Shown: positions 51,991 through 60,592 of the stretch, in pieces
How the letters are laid out: the number at the start of each line of letters is the position of its first letter
Numbering within the stretch: position 1 is the first letter of the stretch
Assembly (NCBI RefSeq): GCF_014636775.1
Contig: NZ_BMEQ01000015.1
Location: forward strand, 1-64,000
From: Kocuria dechangensis
Lineage (GTDB): Bacteria; Actinomycetota; Actinomycetes; Actinomycetales; Micrococcaceae
Length of the DNA: 64,000 nt
Reading direction: 5' to 3'
The notes under the pieces: generated by a model
What the model was told of the DNA's origin: nothing
The model's input: only the letters and a program-made list of their open reading frames with translations
Database searches by the model: none
Made by a program: the position numbers and the translations under genes

Positions 51991-53598
51991 ATGCCCCTGC
52001 GCCGTTCCCTGCTGTCCGCCACCGCACTGGTGGCGGTCTCAGCGACCATGCTCACTGCGTGCACCCCTGCCCCTCCGGAAGGAGCGGGCGCTGCCCAGGG
52101 TGCCGCCGACACCGGTACCTCCGGTGCCGCGGTCGGCGGGGAAGCCCTCGACGTGATCGGCCCCTACGAGGTCCACAGCCTCGACCCGGCCACCGCCGAG
52201 GGGATCTTCACCCGCCTGCAGGTGGCCGAGACGCTGGTGGAGGCCGACGGAACCGGTGAGCTGCAACCGGGGCTGGCCACGGAGTGGGCCGCCTCCGGCG
52301 AGGGACTGAAGTGGACCTTCTCCCTCCGGGAGAGCGCGGTGTTCCACGACGGCACGCCGGTGGACGCCAAGTCCGTGGTCGCCGCCCTCGAGGCGGCGCG
52401 TTCCTCCGAGGCGAACACCATCGCGGTCGCTCCGATCGAGGCCGTGCGCGCCGAGGGCAACGCCGTCGTCGTCGAACTGTCGGAGCCCTTCGCGCCGCTG
52501 CCGGCGGTGCTGGCCGCCACCAGCACCCAGATCCTGGCGCCATCCGCCTACCGGGAGGACGGCACGGTCTCCGAGGTCATCGGCTCCGGCCCGTACCGGG
52601 TCGTGGACGTCGCCCCGCCCGCCCGGATCGAGCTGGAGACGTTCGAGGACTTCGACGGACAGGCCCCGGCGGTCGACCGCGTGGTCTACCAGAGTGTGGG
52701 CCGGGCCGAGAACCGGGCGCTGATGGCCGAGAGCGGCCAGGCGGACCTCACCTTCGGCATGGACCCGACCAGTCTGCAGCGGATCGACGACCAGGACGGG
52801 GTGCGCGTGGAGTCTGCGCTGCTGCCGCGCACCATCGTGCTCAAGCTCAACGGCGAGCACCCGGCTCTGTCGGACGAGCGGGTCCGGCGGGCCCTGTCGA
52901 TGGCGCTGGACCGCCCGGGGATGGCCACGGCTGTGCTGCGGGACCCGGAGATCGCCGCCACCCAGATGTTCCCCGCGACCCTGGAGACCTGGCACCAGGA
53001 CCATCTGGAGCCGCTCGAGCACGACGTGGAAGGCGCCGGTGCTCTGCTGGAGGAGGCCGGGTGGCAGATGGGCCCCGACGGCGTGCGGGAGAAGGACGGT
53101 GAGCCCCTGCGCGTGGAGCTGAGGACCTTCCCGGACCGCCCGGAGCTGCCGACGATGGCCACGGCCGTCCAGGCCGCTCTGGCCGAGGTCGGCGTCGCCG
53201 TGGAGGTGCGGGTCGACAACTCCAGCGAGATCCCCGCCGGCCACCACGACGGATCCTTGGAGATGGCGCTGTTCACCCGCAACTTCGCGCTGGTGCCCGA
53301 TCCGACCGTCACTCTGCTGAAGGACTACGCGGCCGAAGGCGGCGACTGGGGTGCGATGGGCTGGAGCGACCCGGACCTGCTGGCCGCCATGGAGCAGCTG
53401 ACCACCGACGCGGACCAGAGCGGGACCGAGGCTGACGTCGCCCGCGAGCAGGTCGCCACCACCCTGCAGCAGGAGCTGCCCGTCGTGCCCGTCTCGTGGT
53501 ACCGCCAGAGCGCGGTCGTCAACGACGCCGTCGAGGGTTTCGTGCTCGACCCGCTCGAGCGCAGCTGGGGCCTGGCCGCAGTCTCCATCAAGGAGTGA
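51991..53598 (+). CDS. NikA/OppA-type solute-binding lipoprotein, Zur-box associated
   Basis: 535 residues. Lipobox LTAC (Cys24) in a typical signal peptide. Extracellular solute-binding protein family 5: YEVHSLDPATAEGIFTRLQVAETLVEADG, ATEWAASGEGLKWTFSLRESAVFHDGTPVDAKSVVAALE and ERVRRALSMALDR. Family 5 proteins bind peptides, nickel chelates or metal-chelator complexes. The Zur-type box upstream argues for zinc-related uptake, such as a zinc-metallophore. ATG 51991 has AAGGA eight bases upstream. First gene of a four-gene operon. Confidence 0.8.
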   Translation: MPLRRSLLSATALVAVSATMLTACTPAPPEGAGAAQGAADTGTSGAAVGGEALDVIGPYEVHSLDPATAEGIFTRLQVAETLVEADGTGELQPGLATEWAASGEGLKWTFSLRESAVFHDGTPVDAKSVVAALEAARSSEANTIAVAPIEAVRAEGNAVVVELSEPFAPLPAVLAATSTQILAPSAYREDGTVSEVIGSGPYRVVDVAPPARIELETFEDFDGQAPAVDRVVYQSVGRAENRALMAESGQADLTFGMDPTSLQRIDDQDGVRVESALLPRTIVLKLNGEHPALSDERVRRALSMALDRPGMATAVLRDPEIAATQMFPATLETWHQDHLEPLEHDVEGAGALLEEAGWQMGPDGVREKDGEPLRVELRTFPDRPELPTMATAVQAALAEVGVAVEVRVDNSSEIPAGHHDGSLEMALFTRNFALVPDPTVTLLKDYAAEGGDWGAMGWSDPDLLAAMEQLTTDADQSGTEADVAREQVATTLQQELPVVPVSWYRQSAVVNDAVEGFVLDPLERSWGLAAVSIKE

Positions 53599-53600
53599 CC

Positions 53601-54638
53601 GTGCCCACGCCCACTCTCCCTGAGACCACTGACCCCGGCACCACCGGTTCCCGGCCTCCCGTCGCCCGGGCCCCGCACGACTTCTTCTGGGCGCAGGCGG
53701 CGGGGCGGGTGCTGGTCCGGCGCACCGCCCAGGCGGTGGCCGTGGCCCTGGCGGTGACCGTCACCTGCTTCATCATCGTCCAGCGCCTGCCCGGCGACAT
53801 CGCCTTCCGCATCGCGGCCGGCCGCTACGGCTACGACAAGGTCGACGCCGCGGCCGCCGCGGAAGTCCGTGCGCAGACCGGCCTTGACGAACCGGCCTTC
53901 GACCAGCTCGCCGGCTGGATCCTGGACGCCGTGCGGCTGGACTTCGGCACCTCCCTCGTCACCGGCGCCGCGGTCACCGGAGAGCTCGGCCACCACCTGG
54001 CAGCCACCCTCCACCTGGCCGCCTGCGCCCTGCTGGTCTCGCTCGTCCTGGGGGCGGCGATCGGGGTGCTGGCAGCACAGTCCCGCGGTGGCCTGCTCGA
54101 CCGGCTCACCGACGTCTGGGTTGCGGTCGCACGCGCGATGCCCCCGTTCGTGCTGGGGCTGGTGCTCATCATCGTCTTCTCCGTCCAGCTGGGCTGGGTG
54201 CCCGCGGCCGGCCACGGTGAGCGCGGCAACATCGTCCTCCCCGCCCTGACCCTGGCGGCCGGCCTGTCCGGGCTCTTCGCACGTGTCACCCGCGACACCG
54301 TCGTGCAGATCCTCGACTCCGAGCAGGTCCGTTTCGCCGAGACCAAGGGGCTGGGTCGACACGTGGTGCTCGCCCGTCACGTCCTGCGCAACGCCGGCGT
54401 GACGCTGGTGGCCTACGTCGGTGTCCAGGCGCTCGTCCTCGTCGAGGGGGTGGTGGTCGTGGAGAGCCTCTTCGCCTGGCCCGGACTGGGGCACGCACTG
54501 GTGCACGCGGTGTTCTGGCGCGACATCCCCTCGATGCAGGCCACCGTCCTGGCCCTGGCCCTGATCGTGGTCGTGGTCTCGACCCTGGTCGACCTGGCCG
54601 TTCTCGCCCTCGACCCACGCACCCGGGAGGTCCGATGA
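53601..54638 (+). CDS. DppB/NikB-type ABC permease
   Basis: 345 residues, GTG start two bases after the binding-protein stop, with AAGGAGTG. Six membrane helices; N-terminal helix VAVALAVTVTCFIIVQRLPGDIAFRI is typical of DppB permeases, and the EAA-like loop is FAETKGLGRHVVLARHVLRNA. It partners the second permease, whose ATG overlaps its stop. Inner-membrane part of a dipeptide/nickel-type importer. Confidence 0.85.
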   Translation: MPTPTLPETTDPGTTGSRPPVARAPHDFFWAQAAGRVLVRRTAQAVAVALAVTVTCFIIVQRLPGDIAFRIAAGRYGYDKVDAAAAAEVRAQTGLDEPAFDQLAGWILDAVRLDFGTSLVTGAAVTGELGHHLAATLHLAACALLVSLVLGAAIGVLAAQSRGGLLDRLTDVWVAVARAMPPFVLGLVLIIVFSVQLGWVPAAGHGERGNIVLPALTLAAGLSGLFARVTRDTVVQILDSEQVRFAETKGLGRHVVLARHVLRNAGVTLVAYVGVQALVLVEGVVVVESLFAWPGLGHALVHAVFWRDIPSMQATVLALALIVVVVSTLVDLAVLALDPRTREVR

Positions 54639-55540
54639 GTGTCCCTGCCCCACAGCGCATCACCACCGCCGCGCCGGACGGCAACCCGGACGGCAACCCG
54701 GCCGGCACTCCTGCGACTCCGCCTGCCCCGCGGTGGGGGACGCCCGGACGAGCCGTCCGCGCCCGCACGGCCCGCCTGCTCGCAGGTGCCCTGCTCACCG
54801 CACTGGTCGCCTTCGCCCTCCTCGGGCCGCTGGTCTGGCATCAGTACTCCGGCCAGGACCTGAGCCAGTTCCTCCAACCGCCCTCGCCGGCGGAGCCGCT
54901 GGGCCACGACCACCTGGGACGCAGCGTCATCGCCCGCCTCGCCCACGCCACCCGGCTCTCACTGGCGCTGGCGGTGCTGTGCGTGGCCACCGCCGCCCTC
55001 GCCGGCACCGCCCTGGGTCTGCTCGCCGCTTGGCGGCGCGGGTGGCTGGACCAGTTGCTGCTCGGGATCTCCGAGGTGTTCCTGGCCCTGCCCGCTCTGC
55101 TCATCGTCCTGATCTTCGCAGCCCTGGCGTCCGGGGAACTGTGGACCATCTACCTCGGGATCGCGCTGGCCCAGTGGGTGGAGTACTTCCGGGTGGTCCG
55201 CGCCCGATCCGTCAGCGTGCTCACCAGCCCGGCGGTCGAGGCGGCAGGGCTGCTGCGGCTGGGCCCCGTGCACGTGCTGCGCCGCCACCTGTGGCCCGAG
55301 CTGGCCCCCGTGCTGCTGACCATGGCCACCCTCGGCATGGCCACCGCGGTGCTGGCCATGTCCACGCTCAGCTACGTCGGGGTGGGCCTCACGCCCCCCA
55401 CCGCCGAGCTGGGCCTGTTGATCACCGAAGCCCTGCCCTACTACCACGAGGCCCCCTGGATGGTGCTGGCACCCGTAGCGGTGCTGCTCCTGCTGCTGGT
55501 GGGGCTGCTCGGACTGCGCTCCCAGGAGGTCCGCCGATGA
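54635..55540 (+). CDS. DppC/NikC-type ABC permease
   Basis: 301 residues, ATG overlaps the previous stop (ATGA). The DppC signature GHDHLGRSVIARLAHATRLSLALAV is near residue 88, and the EAA loop VEAAGLLRLGPVHVLRRHLWPEL is present. The N-terminal 40 residues are proline-, alanine- and asparagine-rich with duplicated DGNPDGNPAGTPA, probably a disordered tail. It is coupled to the ATPase gene downstream by another overlap. Confidence 0.85.
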   Translation: MSVPAPQRITTAAPDGNPDGNPAGTPATPPAPRWGTPGRAVRARTARLLAGALLTALVAFALLGPLVWHQYSGQDLSQFLQPPSPAEPLGHDHLGRSVIARLAHATRLSLALAVLCVATAALAGTALGLLAAWRRGWLDQLLLGISEVFLALPALLIVLIFAALASGELWTIYLGIALAQWVEYFRVVRARSVSVLTSPAVEAAGLLRLGPVHVLRRHLWPELAPVLLTMATLGMATAVLAMSTLSYVGVGLTPPTAELGLLITEALPYYHEAPWMVLAPVAVLLLLLVGLLGLRSQEVRR

Positions 55541-56985
55541 CCATCGAACTGTTCGACGTCCAGGTCACCCACGAGGGCCGCACCCTGGTCGACGTCCCCC
55601 GCCTCACGCTGCGCCCCGGCCGGGCGGTCACGATCGTCGGCGAGAGCGGATCCGGCAAGTCGCTGCTGGCACACGCCCTCATGGGCAGCCTGCCGCACGC
55701 CCTGCACGCCACCGGTGAGATCCACCTCGGCCCCGACCGGTCCTCCCTGACCGACACCCGAGCACGGCGGAAGCTGTGGGGGCGCCGGCTGGCGCTCCTG
55801 CCGCAGGAACCCGTCCTGGCCCTGGACCCCACGATGCGGGTGCACCACCAGGTCGCCGAAGGCCACCCCCGCTTCCTGCACGGGCGACGAGGCCGAGCCG
55901 AAGCGCTGGAGCTGGCCGGCACCCGCCTCGCCGGACTGGGTCTGGGCGGGACGGAGCAGGCCTACCCGCACACGCTGTCGGGCGGGATGGCCCAGCGGGT
56001 GGCGTTCGCGGCCGCGACCATCGGCGGAGCGGAGGTGCTCATCGCCGACGAACCGTCCAAGGGCCTCGACACGGGCTCACGCGACGCCCTGGCCCGTCTG
56101 CTCACCCGGCACGTCGACCAGGGAGGGTCCCTGCTGACGATCACCCACGACCTCGACCTGGCCCGGGCGGTGGGCGGCACACTCCTGGTCATGCGCCAGG
56201 CCGGCATCGTCGAACAGGGGCCGACCGAGCAGGTGCTGGCCCGCCCGGCCCACACCTGGACCCAGCGCCTGCTCGCCGCTCAACCACGCCGGTGGACACC
56301 TCCCTGGCGCGACACCACGCCCGACCCGGCCGCCGGGACCACGCTCATCACAGGCTCAGGGCTGAGGAAGGCCTACGGGGCCCGCCCGCTCTTCTCCGGC
56401 CTGGACCTGGAGATCGCCGCCGGGGAGCGGCTGTCCCTCACCGGGCCCAGCGGTTGCGGCAAGACCACGCTCGGAGGCATTCTCCTGCGCCTGGTCCCCC
56501 CTGACGCCGGGGAGGTTCGCCACCACCCCGGCCTGGCGGAGGGCCGGGTGCAGAAGCTCTACCAGGACCCCTCGGTGGCCTTCGCCCCCCGGGTCCCGAT
56601 CCGGACCGGCCTGCGCGACGTGGTCCGACGCCACCGAGCCGACCCCGCCCGCGTCCACCTCCTGCTGGAGCGGCTGGGTCTGGACCCCGCACTGCTGGAT
56701 CGCCGGCCGGGTGAGGTCTCCGGCGGGGAGCTGCAGCGCCTGGCGATCATCCGCGCCATGCTCGTGGAACCGCGGGTGCTCTTCGCCGACGAACCCACCT
56801 CGCGCCTGGACCTGCTCACCCAGGAGGAGACCGTGGGCTGCCTCATGGACCAGGTCGTCGAGCACGGGGCGGCGCTGGTGCTGGTCACCCACGACCTCGA
56901 CCTGGCGGCCGCGGTGGCCGACCGCCAGGTGTCACTGGACGGCATCCACGACGCCGAACCCGCGGAGTCGGAGCGCACCGGCTGA
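55537..56985 (+). CDS. ABC importer ATPase with two fused nucleotide-binding domains
   Basis: 482 residues with two complete ATPase domains, equivalent to NikD plus NikE or DppD plus DppF fused. Domain 1: Walker A GESGSGKSLL, signature LSGGMAQRVAFA, Walker B VLIADEPSKGLD. Domain 2: Walker A GPSGCGKTTLG, signature VSGGELQRLAII, Walker B VLFADEPTSRLD. Linker near residue 245-270. ATG 55537 overlaps the permease stop. Energises the importer whose subunits precede it. Ending the operon, it is followed by 258 bases without a recognised feature. Confidence 0.9.
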   Translation: MTIELFDVQVTHEGRTLVDVPRLTLRPGRAVTIVGESGSGKSLLAHALMGSLPHALHATGEIHLGPDRSSLTDTRARRKLWGRRLALLPQEPVLALDPTMRVHHQVAEGHPRFLHGRRGRAEALELAGTRLAGLGLGGTEQAYPHTLSGGMAQRVAFAAATIGGAEVLIADEPSKGLDTGSRDALARLLTRHVDQGGSLLTITHDLDLARAVGGTLLVMRQAGIVEQGPTEQVLARPAHTWTQRLLAAQPRRWTPPWRDTTPDPAAGTTLITGSGLRKAYGARPLFSGLDLEIAAGERLSLTGPSGCGKTTLGGILLRLVPPDAGEVRHHPGLAEGRVQKLYQDPSVAFAPRVPIRTGLRDVVRRHRADPARVHLLLERLGLDPALLDRRPGEVSGGELQRLAIIRAMLVEPRVLFADEPTSRLDLLTQEETVGCLMDQVVEHGAALVLVTHDLDLAAAVADRQVSLDGIHDAEPAESERTG

Positions 56986-57243
56986 TCCGCCGGTCCATTT
57001 CTCGGTGGCCGGACGTTCTCGTAGCTGAACTCGGCGTGTGGTGGGCCGCCGTGCCGTTCCTCCCGGACCCGGCACGGTGCCGAACGTCGTGGGCTCACCA
57101 CCCGCGGGCTGTCCTCCGGCTCCGCCCGGGTAGCCGATGGGCCCTCCTGCCCGGGGTGCCGACCAGGGGCTCCATGAGCTGCCTCCGGCGCTCCCGGTGC
57201 GGTGAGCGGGTAGCGGATGCGCTGACGTGGGAGGCCGGGGCTT

Positions 57244-57669
57244 TCAGCGACCGTGGCCGGTGATGGCCGGGGGCGGCCCGTATCCGCTCACGGCGGCACC
57301 GAGGGAGCGCGGGAGGCCGTGGTCGGGCTGATGGAGGCGCTGGGGGCCGCCGGAGGCGATCCACGCCGTCAGGGCCTCTGCGCGGCACTCGTCCTCGAGC
57401 CCGCTCAGCCACACGGTCGGGCCCACCCGCCCGCTGGGCCCGTCCCGCCGTGCCACCGCGGCCAACGAGGCCATCTCGCACCGCCCCAGGCACGGGGAGG
57501 TGATCAGCACCGCCCCAGGGGTGGCCTTGACCGCCTCCCGGATCCGGTCGGCGTGATCGGCGGTGCCGTGGAGGCGGCGCAGGCCGGCGCAGCGGTGTCC
57601 ATGGCACACGGCGACCACCGGGCCGCTGGCATCGGTGCGGGTGTGGCCTCGGGTGTTCTGGCGGGGCAT
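57244..57669 (-). CDS. (2Fe-2S) ferredoxin-like / thioredoxin-fold protein
   Basis: 141 residues. The cysteine pattern VAVCHGHRCAGLRR (CxxxxC) and later LITSPCLGRCEMASLAAVARRDG (CxxxC) matches thioredoxin-like 2Fe-2S ferredoxins and related DUF1636-type proteins found beside zinc-regulated genes in actinobacteria. Start 57669 has AGGAAG nine bases upstream. It is the last gene of the set starting at the COG0523 gene (59460), though gaps of 50-257 bases between the genes leave operon status open. Function: possibly a metal- or redox-handling protein used in zinc starvation; inferred from context. Confidence 0.6.
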   Translation of the reverse strand: MPRQNTRGHTRTDASGPVVAVCHGHRCAGLRRLHGTADHADRIREAVKATPGAVLITSPCLGRCEMASLAAVARRDGPSGRVGPTVWLSGLEDECRAEALTAWIASGGPQRLHQPDHGLPRSLGAAVSGYGPPPAITGHGR

Positions 57670-57721
57670 CGGAGACTGCTTCCTGTGTCGGAGGGGCGGT
57701 GTCTGCATCTGTGGTCGCCGC

Positions 57722-57886
57722 CTACGACGGCCGGCGACGCGGTGGTGGCGCTGCCAGTAGCGGTGCTGCGGGCGTCGCGGCACTGGAGCAGCAGGTGTTC
57801 CGGCAGACGCTCTTGTCGTCCTGCCTGTCGGTCCGGGCCCCGGCAGCTTTCTTCCGGGCCTTGGCGCGCACCTTGCTCCTGGGCAT
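57722..57886 (-). CDS. Small basic cysteine-containing protein, unknown
   Basis: 54 codons from an ATG with AGAGGA eight bases upstream. The N-terminus MPRSKVRAKARKKAAGA is strongly basic like a small ribosomal protein; the middle has CRNTCC, and the tail is proline/alanine-rich. I recognise no family. It lies between the cysteine-free L36 gene and the ferredoxin-like gene on the same strand. Confidence 0.4.
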   Translation of the reverse strand: MPRSKVRAKARKKAAGARTDRQDDKSVCRNTCCSSAATPAAPLLAAPPPRRRPS

Positions 57887-58141
57887 CGGACGGTCCTCTC
57901 GGGTTGACGGTGTGACGCGGTGGATCCGGAATCGGCCCACGACCGCGTGGCTCCGCGGCAGGCCTGGGCTCGGTGAGTGTCGCCGGCGGGAGCGGGGCTG
58001 CTGGTCGACTCCTCCGGCGCCCACACGGGCGCCGGAGGCGGCGGCTCGTGCTCTCACCACGACGGGGTCGTGGGACCCCGGGCCGGGGTGGCCGCCCGCC
58101 CACCCGCAGCAGCCCCGCCGGCTCGGCCGTGGCGGGACCGC

Positions 58142-58264
58142 TCAGCCCTGGCGGGCCTTCATCCGGGGGTTCTTCTTGTTGATCACGAAGGTGCGCCCGC
58201 GACGGCGCACGACCTGTGCACCGGGGACCTTCTTCAGGGCGCGCAGCGAGTTGCGTACTTTCAT
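58142..58264 (-). CDS. rpmJ: Zinc-free ribosomal protein L36 paralogue
   Basis: 40-residue L36 (bL36). [20 protein letters not shown] at the N-terminus and [17 protein letters not shown] at the C-terminus match bL36. It has no cysteine and no CxxC, unlike the zinc-binding form, so it is the C-minus paralogue. Such paralogues replace the zinc form when zinc is scarce and release zinc from ribosomes. AGGAGGAAAG precedes the ATG. It is 77 bases downstream of the COG0523 gene, which has a Zur-type box. Confidence 0.9.
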   Translation of the reverse strand: MKVRNSLRALKKVPGAQVVRRRGRTFVINKKNPRMKARQG

Positions 58265-58271
58265 CTTTCCT

Positions 58272-58306
58272 CCTGTGGTGTTTTCCTGTGGTGTTTTCCT
58301 GTGGTG
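58272..58306. repeat. 13-bp tandem repeat in the L36 leader
   Basis: CCTGTGGTGTTTT occurs twice in direct tandem (58272, 58285) and a third, partial copy starts at 58298. It lies just upstream of the L36 ribosome site (read on the minus strand AAAACACCACAGG). Confidence 0.8.
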
Positions 58307-58341
58307 GTCTTGTGGGTGGTCTGTGGTGGACTTCCGGTGCG

Positions 58342-59460
58342 TCAGTGGGTGACGCTGAGCCCGAAGGGGTCGGTGAGACCGGTGATCCCGGACCTCATCT
58401 CCGCCTCGGTGAGCTGACAGTCGGTCAGCAGCCGCGCGATCTCGGCCGCGTCGAGGTCTTCCCCGGTGGCTGCCAGGACGGTGGCGTGCTCCCCGGGGCC
58501 GGCGGGCACCGCGGGGCCGGCTTCGTCCCGGGCAGGCCCGATGTGCTCAGCGAGGAGGTCGGCGTGCTGGTCCACCGGCCACGGCCCGGTGTTCTCCAGC
58601 CACACCCGCGGCCCGATGCCCTGGAGGAGGATCCGGTACTCCGGGGCTGCGGCCAGGCAGAGGTGCCCGCGCAGCCAGCAGCACCCGGCGGCCAGGGTGG
58701 CCAGGGCCTGGTGGAAGCGTCCCGGGTGCAGCGGCCGCTCCACCCGGTGCACGACGGTGGTGAACGGTGAGGCCGGCGGAGCCGAGGGCAGCTCCAGGCA
58801 CCCGGTGGCCGCCCGGCGCAGGGCCTCCATCAGGCGGTGCCGGCCCAGGACGAGGTCGGAACCGTGCTCGAGGACGTCGGCGTGCCGGGCCAGTTCCCGC
58901 AGCAGCTGGACACCGCGGGTGCGCTCTGCCGCGTCCACGGGTACCAGGTCCGGGTCCGCCAGCAGCACGGTGTCGTTGAAGTCCAGTTCCCCGACGAGGA
59001 ACTCCCCGGGCGTCCTCTCGTCCTGCTCCAGGACGGTGCAGCCGCCCTCGAAGAGGCTCTGCCCCTCCCAGATCTGCTCCTCGACCGATCCCGGGGCGCA
59101 GGCCAGCACGGCCGAGTCCACGGTCGGCGGCTGATCCAGGTGCCGGCCCAGGGCGTGGATCACCATGGAGGCCGGCACCGTCGGGGGCAGGCCCAGGATC
59201 ACGTGCTCTTCCCCTGCGGCGAGCAGGCTGCCGAGGCTGGGCACGATGGTCAGCCGGACGGCACAGCTGGGGCACGGGTGCTCCAGCATCGACTCCCGGC
59301 GCTGCGCCAGGGCCCCGTGCCGGAAGATGCGGCGCACGACCACACCACCGTCCAGCAGGTCGTGGACCATCACCACGGCGGCCGGGAAGGCATCGGCGAG
59401 GGACTCGCAGGCCTGCTGGCGGCAGAGGGCATCGAGGGAGCTGACGACGGTGAGGCGCAT
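58342..59460 (-). CDS. COG0523/CobW-related protein without a P-loop
   Basis: 372 residues resembling the actinobacterial COG0523 group, with [20 protein letters not shown] (Cys63, Cys66) where CobW-type GTPases have the conserved metal CxxC. The GTPase P-loop GxxGxGKT expected near the N-terminus is missing; the first strand reads [19 protein letters not shown]. The C-terminal CobW domain ([24 protein letters not shown]) is recognisable. Nucleotide hydrolysis is therefore doubtful. ATG at 59460 follows TAGGGT and six bases, so the transcript looks leaderless; a Zur-type box at 59475-59489 overlaps the promoter. L36 follows. Confidence 0.75.
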   Translation of the reverse strand: MRLTVVSSLDALCRQQACESLADAFPAAVVMVHDLLDGGVVVRRIFRHGALAQRRESMLEHPCPSCAVRLTIVPSLGSLLAAGEEHVILGLPPTVPASMVIHALGRHLDQPPTVDSAVLACAPGSVEEQIWEGQSLFEGGCTVLEQDERTPGEFLVGELDFNDTVLLADPDLVPVDAAERTRGVQLLRELARHADVLEHGSDLVLGRHRLMEALRRAATGCLELPSAPPASPFTTVVHRVERPLHPGRFHQALATLAAGCCWLRGHLCLAAAPEYRILLQGIGPRVWLENTGPWPVDQHADLLAEHIGPARDEAGPAVPAGPGEHATVLAATGEDLDAAEIARLLTDCQLTEAEMRSGITGLTDPFGLSVTH

Positions 59461-59474
59461 GCCGCCACCCTACA

Positions 59475-59489
59475 TAAGAATGATTCTCA
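59475..59489. promoter_or_regulatory. Zur-type box before the COG0523/L36 genes
   Basis: TAAGAATGATTCTCA, related on its reverse strand to TGAGAATCATTCTTA, matches TGAnAATnATTnTCA with a mismatch at one end. It lies 15 bases upstream of the COG0523 start and directly upstream of the candidate -10 TAGGGT (59472-59467 on the minus strand). Confidence 0.75.
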
Positions 59490-59792
59490 AATAAAATGGA
59501 GGCGCGAGGCTCCATGGCGACGTCACCGGCAAGGCGCCGCTCAGGTTCCTGCGGCCAGGGGAGTTCTCGGGTGATCACGGGGGCTCGTCCCGGGCGAGGG
59601 GTGCGGGGCCGGCCTGCTGGGCCTCGCCGATCGTCGGCGGAGGGGCGGCCCCGGTGCGGGTGACGGGTTGGTCCCGTCCGTTGGGACGCGCTCCGCTGCG
59701 GATCGGCGAAGAGCACGGGGTGATCCGGTTGCCGCCTCCGCGGGCTGCGGAGGTGCGGCCCGTGACCTGCCACCGTCGCTCCACCTGCACGT
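59490..59792. other. Gap between Zur box and the small His-rich gene promoter, no gene seen
   Basis: About 300 bases with no supported coding frame; a short AT-rich run (AAATAAAAT) lies just upstream of the Zur-type box. Confidence 0.35.
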
Positions 59793-59816
59793 ATAAACCC
59801 ATTGCAATGTGTTTAT
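59793..59816. promoter_or_regulatory. SmtB/ArsR-type palindromic operator
   Basis: ATAAAC-CC-ATTGCAAT-GT-GTTTAT, 24 bases in which only two symmetric positions break the palindrome. TATAAA at 59792-59797 may be the -10 of the His-rich gene, so a bound repressor would block it. A degenerate copy (CATTAGAACCTGCTTAT) precedes the arsR-type start at 60125. ArsR-type zinc/metal repressors bind palindromes of this size. Confidence 0.65.
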
Positions 59817-59877
59817 GGCAGTGTTTCACTGGATCCACGGGGCCCGGCCCGGGCCCCGTGACCGGAAGGGGGCAGTG

Positions 59878-60033
59878 ATGGCCGACCACGACAGCCAGGC
59901 CGAGCACACCAAGGCCGAGCACACCCACGGGGACAGCTGTGGGCACCAGGCCGTCCAGCACGACGATCACGTGGACTATCTGCACGACGGCCATAAGCAC
60001 GCCGAGCACGAGGACCACTACGACGAGCACTGA
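59878..60033 (+). CDS. Small histidine-rich metal-binding protein
   Basis: 51 residues: MADHDSQAEHTKAEHTHGDS near the start and YLHDGHKHAEHEDHYDEH at the end, about 14 histidines and one cysteine (SCGH). It resembles short actinobacterial proteins annotated loosely as zinc transporter permease, although it has no membrane segment, so I read it as a soluble zinc or nickel sink or chaperone. GGAAGGGGG precedes the ATG. Upstream is the palindromic operator, and downstream a strong terminator and an ArsR regulator. Confidence 0.75.
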   Translation: MADHDSQAEHTKAEHTHGDSCGHQAVQHDDHVDYLHDGHKHAEHEDHYDEH

Positions 60034-60045
60034 GGCCGTCCCGCA

Positions 60046-60080
60046 GCACCGGAGCCCCTGCCGCGCAGGGGCTCCGGTGC
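60046..60080. terminator. Perfect 16-bp hairpin terminator
   Basis: 60046-60061 pairs with 60065-60080 around the loop CGC, 12 bases after the His-rich gene stop. It separates that gene from the downstream arsR-type gene. Confidence 0.75.
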
Positions 60081-60124
60081 GTCATCTGCACCCAGGACGC
60101 ATTAGAACCTGCTTATATGGGCCT

Positions 60125-60427
60125 GTGTCGCACACCGCTGATCTCGAGGCCGCCGCCCATCTCTTCCGGGCCCTCTCCTCCTCCTCCCGGCTGGGCCTGC
60201 TGCGCCTGCTCAGGGAGGGGGCGGCCACCGTCACCCAGCTGGCGGAGCGCTCCGGGCTCTCCCAGCCCCTGGTCTCCCAGCACCTGCGCACCCTGCGGGA
60301 GGCCGGTCTGGTGAACTTCACCCGCACCGGGCGTGAAACCCACTACTCCCTCGCCGACCCCCACGTCGCCCAGCTTCTCGACACGGTCCTGGCTCACGTG
60401 GTCGAGGACCGGCGCTGCCCCGCCTGA
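60125..60427 (+). CDS. ArsR/SmtB-family metalloregulator
   Basis: 100 residues, GTG start. Winged helix with VTQLAERSGLSQPLVSQHLRTLREAGLVNFTRTGRETHYSLADPHVAQLLDTVLAHVVEDRRC. The terminal helix with DPHVAQLLDTVLAH and final Cys98 fits the alpha-5 site (D/H...H..D/H) used for zinc in SmtB/CzrA-type repressors. TTATAT and six bases precede the GTG, so translation is probably leaderless. It probably represses the His-rich gene and itself through the palindromes at 59793 and 60100. Confidence 0.85.
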   Translation: MSHTADLEAAAHLFRALSSSSRLGLLRLLREGAATVTQLAERSGLSQPLVSQHLRTLREAGLVNFTRTGRETHYSLADPHVAQLLDTVLAHVVEDRRCPA

Positions 60428-60592
60428 GTGCCGCCTGACGTGCACCTGCGGGGGCGGGGCCTTGCGGTTCGCCTCGGATCGATGCCCATGGGGGCTTCCG
60501 CGGAGCTTTCCGCCTCGTGCCGGGCGATGTTGCATGCTCGAGTGCTCCCAGAGGGCTGTCGCCACCTCCGTTCTGCCCCCATGGCGCCCGAT

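Noticed and set aside
59809-59877. Earlier in-frame start for the His-rich protein
   Set aside because: It lies within the palindromic operator region and lacks a ribosome site, unlike 59878.
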